From Pleomorphomonas sp. T1.2MG-36 (lineage in GTDB: Bacteria; Pseudomonadota; Alphaproteobacteria; Rhizobiales; Pleomorphomonadaceae): a DNA stretch of 64,000 nucleotides. A program made the position numbers and the translations under genes. Positions 1-7,071 of the stretch are shown piece by piece. Each line of letters begins with the position of its first letter. Position 1 is the stretch's first letter. The DNA is taken from assembly GCF_950100655.1 (NCBI RefSeq), contig NZ_CATNLY010000001.1, positions 558,001 through 622,000 of the forward strand. Direction: 5' to 3'. Under the pieces are notes generated by a model. That model was not told the origin of the DNA, did not search any database, and saw only the letters and a program-made list of their open reading frames with translations.

Positions 1-169
1 CCTTGCTATGAACGAGCTGGACGGTGCCGCTTGGGTCGCGGAGCACGATGAAGCGCATCCGCTTCTGGTCGCGAATGGAGGCAACGAAGCCGCATAGCTT
101 CACGCGTTGCCCGATCAGCCGGGGCAACCCGGATACAAGGGAACGCGGCAGTTCTGCGTGGAATGACAT
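1..169 (-). CDS. N-terminal OB-fold of class IIb aminoacyl-tRNA synthetase (Asp/Asn type), truncated by window edge
   Basis: Only the first 56 codons are present; the gene runs off the left edge. The ATG at 169 is preceded by a purine-rich AGGGAGAGAG ribosome binding site. The segment contains GQRVKLCGFVASIRDQ followed by FIVLRDPSGTVQLVHSK, the pattern of the anticodon-binding OB-fold that opens archaeal-type, often non-discriminating, aspartyl-tRNA synthetases and asparaginyl-tRNA synthetases. It differs from the usual bacterial AspRS start. Such enzymes charge tRNA-Asp (and sometimes tRNA-Asn, feeding the GatCAB amidotransferase) in the cytoplasm. With the catalytic domain absent from view, Asp, Asn or even Lys specificity cannot be settled. 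Confidence 0.65.
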   Translation of the reverse strand, partial: MSFHAELPRSLVSGLPRLIGQRVKLCGFVASIRDQKRMRFIVLRDPSGTVQLVHSK

Positions 170-400
170 GACTCTCTCCCTGAAACGGAAACCGGATCGG
201 AGAAGCCAAAACACCCAGCCCGTCCGAAACCGGCGGGGCTGTGGTGATCCATGAGCTAGCTTTGTTAAGCGCGCGCGACACCAACGACCCCGGAGGGGCC
301 GTTATTGTTGGCCATATGCGCGATCAGCGAGCTCATCATCCAGCCATGTCGCAAGAAACGCGAAAAGTAAACCGACAATCGGTTCCGGAGGACTGTCACG

Positions 401-799
401 TCAGGGAAAAAGCTCCACATGTGTTTCGGCGGTACGGCCAAGATACACGACCCGCCGTCCCAGGAAGGACACGACATAGCCGGCGCAGCCCGCGGCCTTC
501 ACCCGCTCGCAGAAGGCTTTGTAGCTATAATCCGGGCCGTTCGCCTGCGCCCATCGTACCAGCGAGCCAACCGCGGACGCATCGAAGGCACTCGCAACGC
601 CCCCGGCCGATTGCGGCATGTCGAGCACCAGGCTATCGCCATCCGGCAGATAGTAGGTCTGGGTATTGCGCCGATAGTCGACCGAATAGGCTTCGAAACC
701 GGCAGCGATCAACTCGCCGACGATCTCGGGAAAACTCCGACCGCCGGCGTGGGCGGCGTCCAGGCAGCGCCGGGCAATGGCAATTCGTTCCGCGTCCAT
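401..799 (-). CDS. DUF1398 family protein (YbcV-like)
   Basis: This 132-residue protein has the DUF1398 layout: an N-terminal helix with the FPEIVGELIAAGFEAYSVD segment, then a strand pattern NTQTYYLPDGDSLVL, and a C-terminal part ending FLGRRVVYLGRTAETHVELFP. DUF1398 proteins are small cytosolic proteins of unknown activity, sometimes carried by phages. The gene lies 43 bp downstream of the marR-type gene on the same strand, so the two very likely form one transcript controlled by that regulator. No catalytic residues can be named; the link to a MarR repressor suggests induction by a small molecule or oxidant, which is inference. Confidence 0.75.
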   Translation of the reverse strand: MDAERIAIARRCLDAAHAGGRSFPEIVGELIAAGFEAYSVDYRRNTQTYYLPDGDSLVLDMPQSAGGVASAFDASAVGSLVRWAQANGPDYSYKAFCERVKAAGCAGYVVSFLGRRVVYLGRTAETHVELFP

Positions 800-842
800 G
801 CGCAGATCCTTTCAAGCTGGATGTGAGCTGGTGGCCGGTGGA

Positions 843-1295
843 TCAGTCCACCGGAACCGTCTTCAGCCCTCGCCGGTCGGCGAGGGTTCGCAGCAACCGA
901 CCGAGGGCAGCGCGCTCTTCGTCGCCGAGAACGCCAAAATACTCGGCGTCATTGCGATCGGCGAGCGCTGCCAGAGCCGGCACCTTGTCCCGGCCGGCGG
1001 CCGTCAGCGACAGGGTCTGCATCCGCCGGTCGTTGGCGTGACCGTCCCTTGAAATCAGCGTCTTGTCGACCAAGCGGTCGGCCAGCTTACTGATGGCTCC
1101 GCGCGACATGCCCATCCGGTCGGCCAAAGCGGAAGGCGTCATCGCCTCCGCATCGTAAAGCGCCCTCAGGAATGTCCACTCCGCGACCGTCACCCCCTCC
1201 GCCGCGACCTTGCGGGCGAACTCCTGGGATACGGCGTTGGAGACCATTCTAAGCCAGTAGCCGGTATGGGCGGTCAGATCGGAAACCTCGTTCAT
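843..1295 (-). CDS. MarR family winged-helix transcriptional regulator
   Basis: This 150-residue protein has the MarR fold: dimerisation helix at the N terminus, recognition helix around MTPSALADRMGMSRGAISKLADRLVDKTLI (residues about 51-80), and the wing DGHANDRRMQTLSLTAAG. The ATG at 1295 was chosen because AAAGAG lies 6 bases upstream and because a longer in-frame reading would translate through the operator palindrome at 1304-1351. MarR proteins are ligand-responsive repressors binding inverted repeats in their own promoters. Here the operator ends 9 bp before the start codon, so autorepression and control of the downstream DUF1398 gene are the natural reading. Confidence 0.85.
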   Translation of the reverse strand: MNEVSDLTAHTGYWLRMVSNAVSQEFARKVAAEGVTVAEWTFLRALYDAEAMTPSALADRMGMSRGAISKLADRLVDKTLISRDGHANDRRMQTLSLTAAGRDKVPALAALADRNDAEYFGVLGDEERAALGRLLRTLADRRGLKTVPVD

Positions 1296-1303
1296 GGCCA
1301 TCT

Positions 1304-1351
1304 CTTTGTTGACTAGGAAACTAACGCGAAGTGGTTTCCTAGTCAACAAAG
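1304..1351. promoter_or_regulatory. Perfect 18-bp inverted repeat, probable MarR operator
   Basis: The arms CTTTGTTGACTAGGAAAC (1304-1321) and its exact reverse complement (1334-1351) are separated by 12 bases. The repeat sits immediately upstream of the MarR start codon, where an autoregulatory operator is expected. Each arm is long enough for one dimer, so two MarR dimers could bind side by side; that is inference. Confidence 0.7.
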
Positions 1352-1563
1352 CAAACATAGGCCTGAAGCGGCAGCGGACTGCCATCCCTTGCGAAATGAC
1401 GTGGAGACCTAATTGGCGGCCGGATGAAGCAGGCGCTCGCCACGCGCGGCGCCAAAACGACCCTACGCATTTGCCCGGAAGGCCGTTTCGTTTCTAGTCG
1501 TTGACCCGGCCAACGCGACTACCTACCCTTTCCGACAGGATTATGCCGCGCGGAGAACACATC

Positions 1564-1737
1564 TTGTCCGACCAACCCACCGTTACCGTTGGTGTCATCG
1601 CCAAGGAAATCGGCATTTCCGATGCGAAGGTGAAGAAGGCGATCGAGGCGCTGAAGATCGAGCCGGTCGGCAAGCGCGGCGCATGCAAGCTCTACGCGGC
1701 CGACGTGGTCGATGCCGTCAGGAAGACCCTCGCCTGA
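1564..1737 (+). CDS. Small helix-turn-helix protein of unknown function
   Basis: The product is about 57 residues with TTG at 1564 as start. GGAG at 1552-1555 lies 8 bases upstream, a better ribosome binding site than that of the in-frame ATG at 1543 (64 residues). The core VTVGVIAKEIGISDAKVKKAIEALKIEP-type segment reads as a helix-turn-helix (AKEIGISDAKVKKAIEAL), followed by a short wing-like GKRGACKLY and a final helix. It resembles MerR/excisionase-sized DNA-binding domains but I do not recognise a named family. It lies between the MarR operon and the prophage remnant and could be a chromosomal gene or a mobile-element accessory. Confidence 0.5.
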   Translation: MSDQPTVTVGVIAKEIGISDAKVKKAIEALKIEPVGKRGACKLYAADVVDAVRKTLA

Positions 1738-1930
1738 CACCGGCGGAGTTCGCTACTTCGTCCGACCTCGACAGCCAGTATTCCAGACTTGTCCCAGCGC
1801 CGTCACCCTGGCGAACAGCGGCTTTTTGGATACCTAATAATTATCTGACGGAATAAGGAGCTATCTGGCGGCGAATTCCGGGATTTCGCGGGTTTAGCCG
1901 GGTTCTCGCGAGATGGGACGATTTGCCACG

Positions 1931-2269
1931 CTATGTCGGTTCTGCGCTACCCGTTCTTCGCAAGCGTTGCCAAAACCGATATGCGGCAGTCCTCGACGGC
2001 GTGCGAGAGGCACCGAAACGCGAGCTGCAATCCCGTAGCAGATCGATCATGTTGAGCTTTCCCAGGCGCTCGACAAAGAACGCCTTCACTTCGCTGTCAA
2101 TCTCGATTGGGGATCGCGGAGGAACCGGGAAGCGTTCAGCCTTGCCAAGTTTCGATAGCTTCGCGCTGTTCTCCAGCAAAGAGGCGTAATCGGCGAGAGG
2201 AATGGTAACCACTGGGACGCCCGCGATGATCGCGTGCAGCGGAAACTGGGCTGATACAGCTTCATTCAT
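1931..2269 (-). CDS. Phage-associated small DNA-binding-like protein, unknown function
   Basis: The 112-residue protein begins with a PLADYASLLENSAKL segment, seen in small phage and toxin-antitoxin-like proteins, and ends with FFVERLGKLNMIDLLRDC and RFGASRTPSRTAAYRFWQRLRR, a basic helical stretch that looks like a helix-turn-helix used with DNA. Proteins of this shape occur with Mu-like prophages of rhizobia. The gene lies at the far end of the prophage remnant, opposite the repressor, and is separated from the tape-measure fragment by a terminator. I cannot assign a function. Confidence 0.5.
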   Translation of the reverse strand: MNEAVSAQFPLHAIIAGVPVVTIPLADYASLLENSAKLSKLGKAERFPVPPRSPIEIDSEVKAFFVERLGKLNMIDLLRDCSSRFGASRTPSRTAAYRFWQRLRRTGSAEPT

Positions 2270-2448
2270 GTTCAGCTTGCTCCACAGATGGTGTGTTACG
2301 CAAGATCACCTGGCACCAACAACCTACCGCAGGAGGCGTTTCAAGCCAGTTCGAACTCACTTCAAACGGCAATTTATGCCGCCATAGGCGACTGCTCGGG
2401 GCTCTCGGCCCTCTGTTCTTGGGGCTCACGGCCCTCGCTGCCCTTCCC

Positions 2449-2482
2449 AAAAAACCCGCCTTTTAGCTCACTTGTAGGCGGG
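2449..2482 (-). terminator. Rho-independent terminator of the tape-measure remnant
   Basis: On the minus strand CCCGCC (2482-2477) pairs with GGCGGG (2460-2455), followed by six Ts (2454-2449). The stop codon of the tape-measure fragment (2468-2470) lies inside the loop. Confidence 0.75.
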
Positions 2483-3577
2483 CTTCAGAGAGGGGTTTGC
2501 ATTCATCTTCCGCGCGACCACTCTTGCGATGCTGTCGGCATCCATTACTGCCCCATGGAAGTGATTGTTGGTGATCGTGTCGCCCTGCCGAACGGGTATC
2601 GCGGACGCCTGCGACTGCCCGGTCAGTGCCGATCGTAGACCGTCGGCAAAGGTTGCCGGTACAATGGTTTCGCCCTTGTGGACTTTGGCGATCGTGTCCG
2701 TGGGCAAGTTCCAGGCACCGACGTCGAAGCTCAAGAGACTGCCGAAAGCGGCGGTACCGGCAAAGGCGACAGCAGCGGCAGCCGGAGCCAGGATGTAGCC
2801 AACAAGTGGGATTTGAGCCACCGAATCGAAGGTGGCTGCGGCAGCGCTGGCGGCGTGGTTGAAAATGCCGGTCTTCATCGTGGCGGCATTGGCAGCAGCC
2901 GACGCAACGCTCGCGCCGACTTCGATTGACGTCCTCGCCGACGCGCCAACGGCAGTGGCGCCTGTCTTGGCCGCTTCGCCCGCCAAATGGACCGACACCT
3001 CCGCAGTCTTGGCGCCACTCGCCATGATATTCTCGCCCGCTTCGAGGCCAGCACGTACCGTCGATCCAGTCGCCGTCGCCGCCGTCTTCTCGGCTTGGGA
3101 GAATATCGTCCAGAGGAGACCGCCTTGAGCGGCCTTCTCGTCTGTCTTCACTCCCAAGGCCGCATAAAGCGCGTGATGGGAAAAGGCCGCTACATCCTTC
3201 TCCATCTCGGCTAGCAGCATATCGCCGATAGCTCTGAGGGTGGCGTTCTTGAAGCTTTCCTGACCACTCGCCATCGAGCGCAAAGCGCCAGTAAACGAAC
3301 CCACCATGGGCGCCGTGGCGCTTTCCCAAGCGCTCGCCGATTGCTGGGCCGCCCGTTCGCTCGCCCGTGACATCTGATCGTCCAAGCGGGCCATGGCGGT
3401 TGCTTCTTGCTGCTTGAGCAGGAGCTTCTCCTGGCTCGCCTTTTCCCAGGCGCGCGACCCCTCGGAAAGGCGGTTCAGCTCGTTGTCGAGCTGCTTCTCG
3501 GCCTCCGCATAGGCGGCTTGTGTCAACTGGCGGAGCGTTTCGACCTTCTCAAGCTCTGTGATCCGGCCCGCCCGCAC
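2468..3577 (-). pseudogene. Phage tail tape-measure protein, C-terminal fragment
   Basis: The 369-codon reading has the make-up of the end of a tail length tape-measure protein: a coiled-coil start (QAAYAEAEKQLDNELNRLSEGS), a long Ala/Gly/Ser-rich helical middle, and the conserved phage ending with FDVGAWNLPTDTIAKVHKGE and ETIVPATFADGLR. Full tape-measure genes are two to three times longer. The 5' part is missing: the frame stays open only to about 3710 and runs into the 3' end of the CoiA-like gene in another frame, so a deletion has fused the two. The GTG at 3577 is only the first start-like codon, not a proven start. Confidence 0.7.
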
Positions 3578-4308
3578 TTCCTGATCGAGCTCATATTCGG
3601 TCTTCGAACCCGATAGGCCGCGAGCCGTCGCTTTGCTTCCGTCCGGTTGTCTTCCTCGATCTTTCGAAGCTGATTGTCCAGCTTCAGCTCCGCGTTCATA
3701 TCCTTCGGATTATTGAGCCAAATTCGCTTGGCTTCGTGGAGAATGATCGGGCCGATTTCGTCGAGTTTCCTGTCTCGGTAAGGCGCTAGATCGATCTCGA
3801 TAGCGGCAAGCTCTTGCTCCCGAATTCGGGCGATCTTTTCATCGCCGCAGGCGTGAGTGACTTTGAACTCTACCAAAAGGGGACGGTCGCCCTTGTGTAC
3901 CAAAACATCCGGCCTCATGCCGGGCAATTTGTACTCAATTTCCGCGCGATCGAAGTGATAATCGCCCTCTTTTACAACCAAAACCGACAATGAACCTTTG
4001 GTAAGCAAGCGTTCTGGCAGTGTTAATACAAGCGCATCAGCCAAGTGCTCCTTGGCAACTTTGTGTAGAACTGTCTCACCCGCCGAAGCACATGCAGGAT
4101 TCGCAGAGTTTGACTCGTGAGCGAATGAGTGAGCCAGCGAACCTTGCCGAGCAATCAACGGACGGCCGCATTCGGGACAATGACACCCACACGCCTTGCC
4201 ATTTGGGACATTATCGACGTGAACTGGTCGTTCATCCGCGTCGAGGGCGAATACGACGAGGCCATCCGAAGTACACCTAAAAAGATCGCCGAGCGTAACT
4301 GCAGGCAT
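3523..4308 (-). CDS. CoiA-like predicted nuclease (competence CoiA family)
   Basis: With ATG at 4308 the product is 261 residues. It starts with a strand segment (VVFALDADERPVHVDNV), a zinc-binding cluster CGCHCPECG, and HSFAHE, the signature of CoiA-like proteins found in competence and phage loci. A PD-(D/E)xK nuclease core follows: GMRPDVLVHKG then LLVEFKVTHACG. The last 20 or so residues (after AKRRLAAY) overlap the tape-measure fragment in another frame and probably do not belong to the original protein. It sits in the prophage between the GemA-like gene and the tail fragment, consistent with a phage cargo gene or a relic of a larger deletion. Confidence 0.6.
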   Translation of the reverse strand: MPAVTLGDLFRCTSDGLVVFALDADERPVHVDNVPNGKACGCHCPECGRPLIARQGSLAHSFAHESNSANPACASAGETVLHKVAKEHLADALVLTLPERLLTKGSLSVLVVKEGDYHFDRAEIEYKLPGMRPDVLVHKGDRPLLVEFKVTHACGDEKIARIREQELAAIEIDLAPYRDRKLDEIGPIILHEAKRIWLNNPKDMNAELKLDNQLRKIEEDNRTEAKRRLAAYRVRRPNMSSIRKCGRAGSQSLRRSKRSAS

Positions 4309-4512
4309 TGGACCATACCCCGCCCCGACAATTACGCCCTGCGCACCAAGTCGCAACCCCACCCAGACACTATTTCCAATGCCGAGATTCAACTGTCCGA
4401 CCAATTGCGGAGGATCAACTCCGCAAACTTGCGGAAACAAAAACCGACCATCCGAAACCGCAGATCGAGACCACAAACGTCGGCCTAGATAGATGGCATT
4501 CCAGGCTTAAAG

Positions 4513-4950
4513 TCAGCCACCCGACGACTTGCGGCAGATCATGGCTCGAAGACCGTTCACCGCCTTGTCGGCGCCGGCCTTGTCAAGGAAGCGAAGCGCC
4601 GAGACGTGGAAACTGTGATCGAGCCAACGACCGAGAGCAGCTTCGTCATCTGCTCCCGACCAGCCGCGCCAGAGCTTGCGGATGAGGTCGATCTGTTTCG
4701 AGGTCGCCATGCCCGGCCGGCGCCCGAAGGTGCGCTGCGTCCAGGTCGAACGGAAACCGAGCGCCGTGAAATAGGCCATGACGGCGTTGAAACCGCGCTG
4801 GTCCAAGCCCTTGGCGCTGGTGACGCCCGCAAAGCGGGCGAGCACGTCGCGATAGGTGGCGTCGTCGAGCTTCAGCTCTGCCACCGCCATGTGGATGACA
4901 GCGAGCTGCTTCCGACCGATGCGATGAACCGGGGCTTCAGGCTGCGGCAT
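4513..4950 (-). CDS. Mu gp16/GemA-like regulatory protein (DUF1018)
   Basis: The 145-residue product begins MPQPEAPVHRIGRKQLAVIH and contains LDDATYRDVLARFAG, KGLDQRGFNAVMAYFTALGF and the C-terminal block ATSKQIDLIRKLWRGW, which are the recurrent blocks of the Mu GemA/DUF1018 family. In Mu, gp16 (GemA) is an early protein that affects host gene expression and DNA topology. The ATG at 4950 overlaps the end of the preceding gene by 14 bp, a normal phage operon overlap. The protein looks full length, unlike its neighbours. Confidence 0.8.
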   Translation of the reverse strand: MPQPEAPVHRIGRKQLAVIHMAVAELKLDDATYRDVLARFAGVTSAKGLDQRGFNAVMAYFTALGFRSTWTQRTFGRRPGMATSKQIDLIRKLWRGWSGADDEAALGRWLDHSFHVSALRFLDKAGADKAVNGLRAMICRKSSGG

Positions 4951-5302
4951 TGCCGACTCCCGTCGCCACACGCTCCAAATGGCCGCTCCCTATGCCAACG
5001 GCAGACGATACGATGTGCTTCACCAGATCCCGCCGCACGCCATGCATGGCGGCAACCTCGTCAAGGTTTCGCAGCTCGAACTTCTCGGCACGGATGTTCG
5101 CAATCTCTTCGCCTAAAGCGTCACTCGTGTCCCGAAGAATGTTAGTCTGTCCGGAAATCAGCAATTCGACACCAGTGGAGATGAAATTCACGTCCTCACC
5201 ATCACGAATGGTCCGTTCCAGAAGAACGGCCATCGCCGATAGACAGCTTGTCGCCTTGTCGATCTCGTCCAGCAACTCGCCAACCTTCCTTCTATTGTCC
5301 AT
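4937..5302 (-). CDS. Phage early-region protein of unknown function
   Basis: This 121-residue protein is mostly helical, with a likely coiled coil in residues 8-75 and the segment EVAAMHGVRRDLVKHIVSSAVG near the end. A strong GAGAGGAG ribosome binding site precedes ATG 5302. It lies between the truncated B-type ATPase gene and the GemA-like gene and overlaps the latter, so it belongs to the Mu-like early operon. I do not recognise a named family. Confidence 0.55.
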   Translation of the reverse strand: MDNRRKVGELLDEIDKATSCLSAMAVLLERTIRDGEDVNFISTGVELLISGQTNILRDTSDALGEEIANIRAEKFELRNLDEVAAMHGVRRDLVKHIVSSAVGIGSGHLERVATGVGNAAA

Positions 5303-5322
5303 GGTATTTTCTCCTCTCTACT

Positions 5323-5732
5323 TCAACGATCTGAAAGCAGTCTCATCGTGTCGCCAGCGTCCGCGTTTCTAAACGTGGCTGCGTCCCTGAGATTTGGCAG
5401 ACGTATCGGGCCTATTTCGCCGGCAAGCTTGCGTGCGTCTTGGAGAAGGCGAACGGTTTGGCGGATAGATTTCTTGAGCCCAAAGGCAACCAGCGCCTCA
5501 TAAGCTGCGGCGCCATCAACGCCGTAGACTTGTGTGTTTGAAGAAGTTCAACGGACATCGCTTTTTCATTGGATTGGCAGTGATCGGCGATTGCTGCCGA
5601 TTTGCCGATGCCGGCGGGGCCGACAATAAGGATGGTGCCGACTGCCGGAAGAAGCTGCATAGCTTCATGGATCCGCCTGGAGATCGATGTTGGCGCGAAT
5701 TTCTCGGGGCGCTCCGGTCGCTTGAGGTTCAT
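5323..5732 (-). pseudogene. Mu B-like transposition ATPase, internally deleted and frameshifted
   Basis: The N-terminal part, from ATG 5732, reads MNLKRPERPEKFAPTS and then TILIVGPAGIGKSAAIADHC, a Walker A motif of a B-type AAA+ target-selection ATPase. The frame is lost near 5530. The end of the protein resumes in another frame from about 5518 (VDGAAAYEALVAFGLKKSI, RLLQDARKLAGE) to the stop at 5323-5325. Together they give roughly 130 codons where 240-310 are usual, and the Walker B region is missing. Hence an internal deletion with frameshift: no functional ATPase can be made. The start overlaps the stop of the upstream fragment (ATGA), as in intact A-B pairs. Confidence 0.7.
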
Positions 5733-6026
5733 ACTTTTTGCCCCATGGCTGCGATCATCCGCGTGTTTATGTCCTCGGCCTGCCGATGCTTCGTGCGCTG
5801 CTCCTCGATCTCTCGATCGAGCCGCCCTTGCGGCGTTTCCCGCAATTTCTCGGCAATCTCGGAAACTCGCTCTGAATAGGTGACGGTGCCCGCGATCGGT
5901 GCGGATGGAAGCTGGGGCTACCGCTCTCACGGTTCGTACGTTGTAGCCGCGCAAACGCGCCCACTCGGCAAGCGAGACGCCCTCTCGCTCCATCTGCGAC
6001 ATGACTAGGGCCGTGGCATTTGGCAT
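5729..6026 (-). pseudogene. Fused remnant: phage HTH gene start plus probable transposase A tail
   Basis: From ATG 6026 about 36 residues are read (MEREGVSLAEWARLRGYNVR), the start of a small Ner-like helix-turn-helix protein. The frame then changes: from 5917 to the stop at 5729-5731 another frame encodes GTVTYSERVSEIAEKLRE and EIEEQRTKHRQAEDINTRM, a helical tail that ends with an ATGA overlap to the B-like gene. In Mu-like phages the gene directly before B is transposase A, so this tail is probably the last 60 residues of A, with nearly all of A deleted. That assignment is inferred from position. Confidence 0.5.
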
Positions 6027-6085
6027 TTTCTATAATCCATGCTTCATTATCGAAACATGGAATCATAATGTCACGGTAATGTGTC
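6027..6085. promoter_or_regulatory. Divergent phage early/repressor promoter region
   Basis: This AT-rich 59-bp gap separates the divergent repressor and early genes, the place of the lytic/lysogenic switch. It contains the inverted pair CCATG (6036-6040) and CATGG (6055-6059) plus repeated ATAAT/ATTAT blocks, plausible repressor half-sites. Individual promoter hexamers are not clear. Confidence 0.4.
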
Positions 6086-6706
6086 ATGTCAAGTCAACCA
6101 AACCGCAAAATTTTCGATACTGAAACATTGCGCGCAATCGGAACCCGCATTCGCGAGGCGAGAGGCGAGACCACCCAGGAGGTCTTCGCAGCAATGATTG
6201 GCGTCACACGTTCGGCGCTGACCAACTATGAAGCGGGACGGCGATTGCCCAATGATATTGTTCTACGCAAGATCAGTGAGGTCTCAGGCAAATCAGCGCC
6301 GTACATTTTATTCGGAAACACAATAACTCCATTTGAAGAATACAAAAGAGACATAAATCAACTAATAATGGAGAAATCACAAAAACGACCAGGGTTCATT
6401 CCACGATTTCAAATATCAGATGACGAGATAGCCCTTATTTCTCTTTTCCGATTGGTATATATCTATGATAATGGTCTCGATATTGTCGAATACATCCTGA
6501 AAAAGGCAAAAGAAGCAATACAAACTGAGGTTGAATTCTCGGGAGCACCCGTTTTTTGGGGAATGGGATACGTAGAACAGCTTGAGGATGTTCTAAAGAG
6601 GCGATACTTCCAGGAAGGTTTTGATCCAGACTTTTCGTATTGGGTCACTTTTTGGGAAGAGAAGCGCGCTCGGGAAGAAGCCGCCACTGAAGGCGGTGAC
6701 AAATAG
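6086..6706 (+). CDS. XRE-family phage repressor
   Basis: The 206-residue protein has an N-terminal lambda-Cro-type helix-turn-helix (residues about 14-75: TRIREARGETTQEVFAAMIG, TRSALTNYEAGRRLP, ending at YILFG). The remainder lacks a LexA/CI protease fold and is helical with aromatic residues. The DNA from about 6300 is distinctly AT-rich compared with neighbouring genes, a sign of recent transfer. It is transcribed away from the leftward early genes and sits at the prophage edge, the position of the Mu-type c repressor. It is the only clearly intact regulatory gene of the prophage. Confidence 0.75.
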   Translation: MSSQPNRKIFDTETLRAIGTRIREARGETTQEVFAAMIGVTRSALTNYEAGRRLPNDIVLRKISEVSGKSAPYILFGNTITPFEEYKRDINQLIMEKSQKRPGFIPRFQISDDEIALISLFRLVYIYDNGLDIVEYILKKAKEAIQTEVEFSGAPVFWGMGYVEQLEDVLKRRYFQEGFDPDFSYWVTFWEEKRAREEAATEGGDK

Positions 6707-6791
6707 GGTTACAACACCGCTCAACCAAGGTTCCGTCGCTCACCGGTGGTTTACCAATAACAATTGCAAAAACAAACACTTAATAAATACG

Positions 6792-6905
6792 TGTCGGAGT
6801 TTGGTATAGGGTTTCGAATGGTTACCAATTGCGGACCCGAATTCATAAATAAAATCAATCGCTTATCTCCAAACTCCGACATTTAATTATCGGAGTCCAA
6901 CGACA
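6792..6905. repeat. Three TGTCGGAGTTTGG-type repeats, possible transposase end sites
   Basis: TGTCGGAGTTTGG occurs on the plus strand at 6792-6804 and on the minus strand at 6881-6869; a related copy TGTCGTTGGACTCCG starts at 6905 on the minus strand. Each is preceded by an A/T-rich AATAAAT-like stretch. The two minus-strand copies start 24 bp apart. Several transposase sites in mixed orientation beside a terminal TG are what a Mu-type left end looks like. Confidence 0.45.
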
Positions 6906-6972
6906 TTTATTTATTGCGCGTCCATTTTCCTTGCTTTTCCGGCCTCGCCGGAACCCCGACCGGCAATCCCCA

Positions 6973-7018
6973 TTGCGGAACACACACGGAACATGTTAAC
7001 TCTGTTCGTGATTTGTAC
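6973..7018 (+). promoter_or_regulatory. lexA promoter with LexA (SOS) boxes
   Basis: TTGCGG (6973-6978), a 17-base spacer and TTAACT (6996-7001) make a plausible sigma-70 promoter. GAACACACACGGAAC (6978-6992) is a perfect GAAC-N7-GAAC, the alphaproteobacterial LexA box, and fills the spacer. A second, imperfect copy GTTC-N7-GTAC lies at 7004-7018 over the expected transcription start. Confidence 0.65.
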
Positions 7019-7071
7019 CGAATCGCGTTTCGGCGCAACCGATGCGCCGGCCGACCAGCGGGGACCAGACG

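Larger units (their letters stand above)
1846..6905 (-). mobile_element. Decayed Mu-like transposable prophage
   Basis: The interval has the order of a transposable phage: rightward repressor (6086-6706), then leftward early genes (HTH/transposase tail, B-type ATPase, GemA-like protein), then a tape-measure 3' fragment and a late small gene. Most of transposase A and all head genes are missing, and two early genes carry frameshifts or internal deletions, so it cannot be an active phage. The right boundary is placed at TG/CA at 6905, beside three copies of a TGTCGGAGTTTGG-like repeat; the left boundary at 1846 (TGACGGAATAAGGAG) is a weak match to the same repeat. No 5-bp target duplication is visible with these ends, so the boundaries are tentative. 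Confidence 0.6.

Noticed and set aside
1304..1385. Longer N terminus for the MarR regulator (30 extra residues)
   Set aside because: It would translate through the perfect operator palindrome, lacks a ribosome binding site, and exceeds the family length.
1841..6910. Five-base target duplication of a Mu-like insertion
   Set aside because: With ends at 1846 and 6905 the flanks are TTATC and TTTAT, which do not match. The true left end may be elsewhere or deleted.
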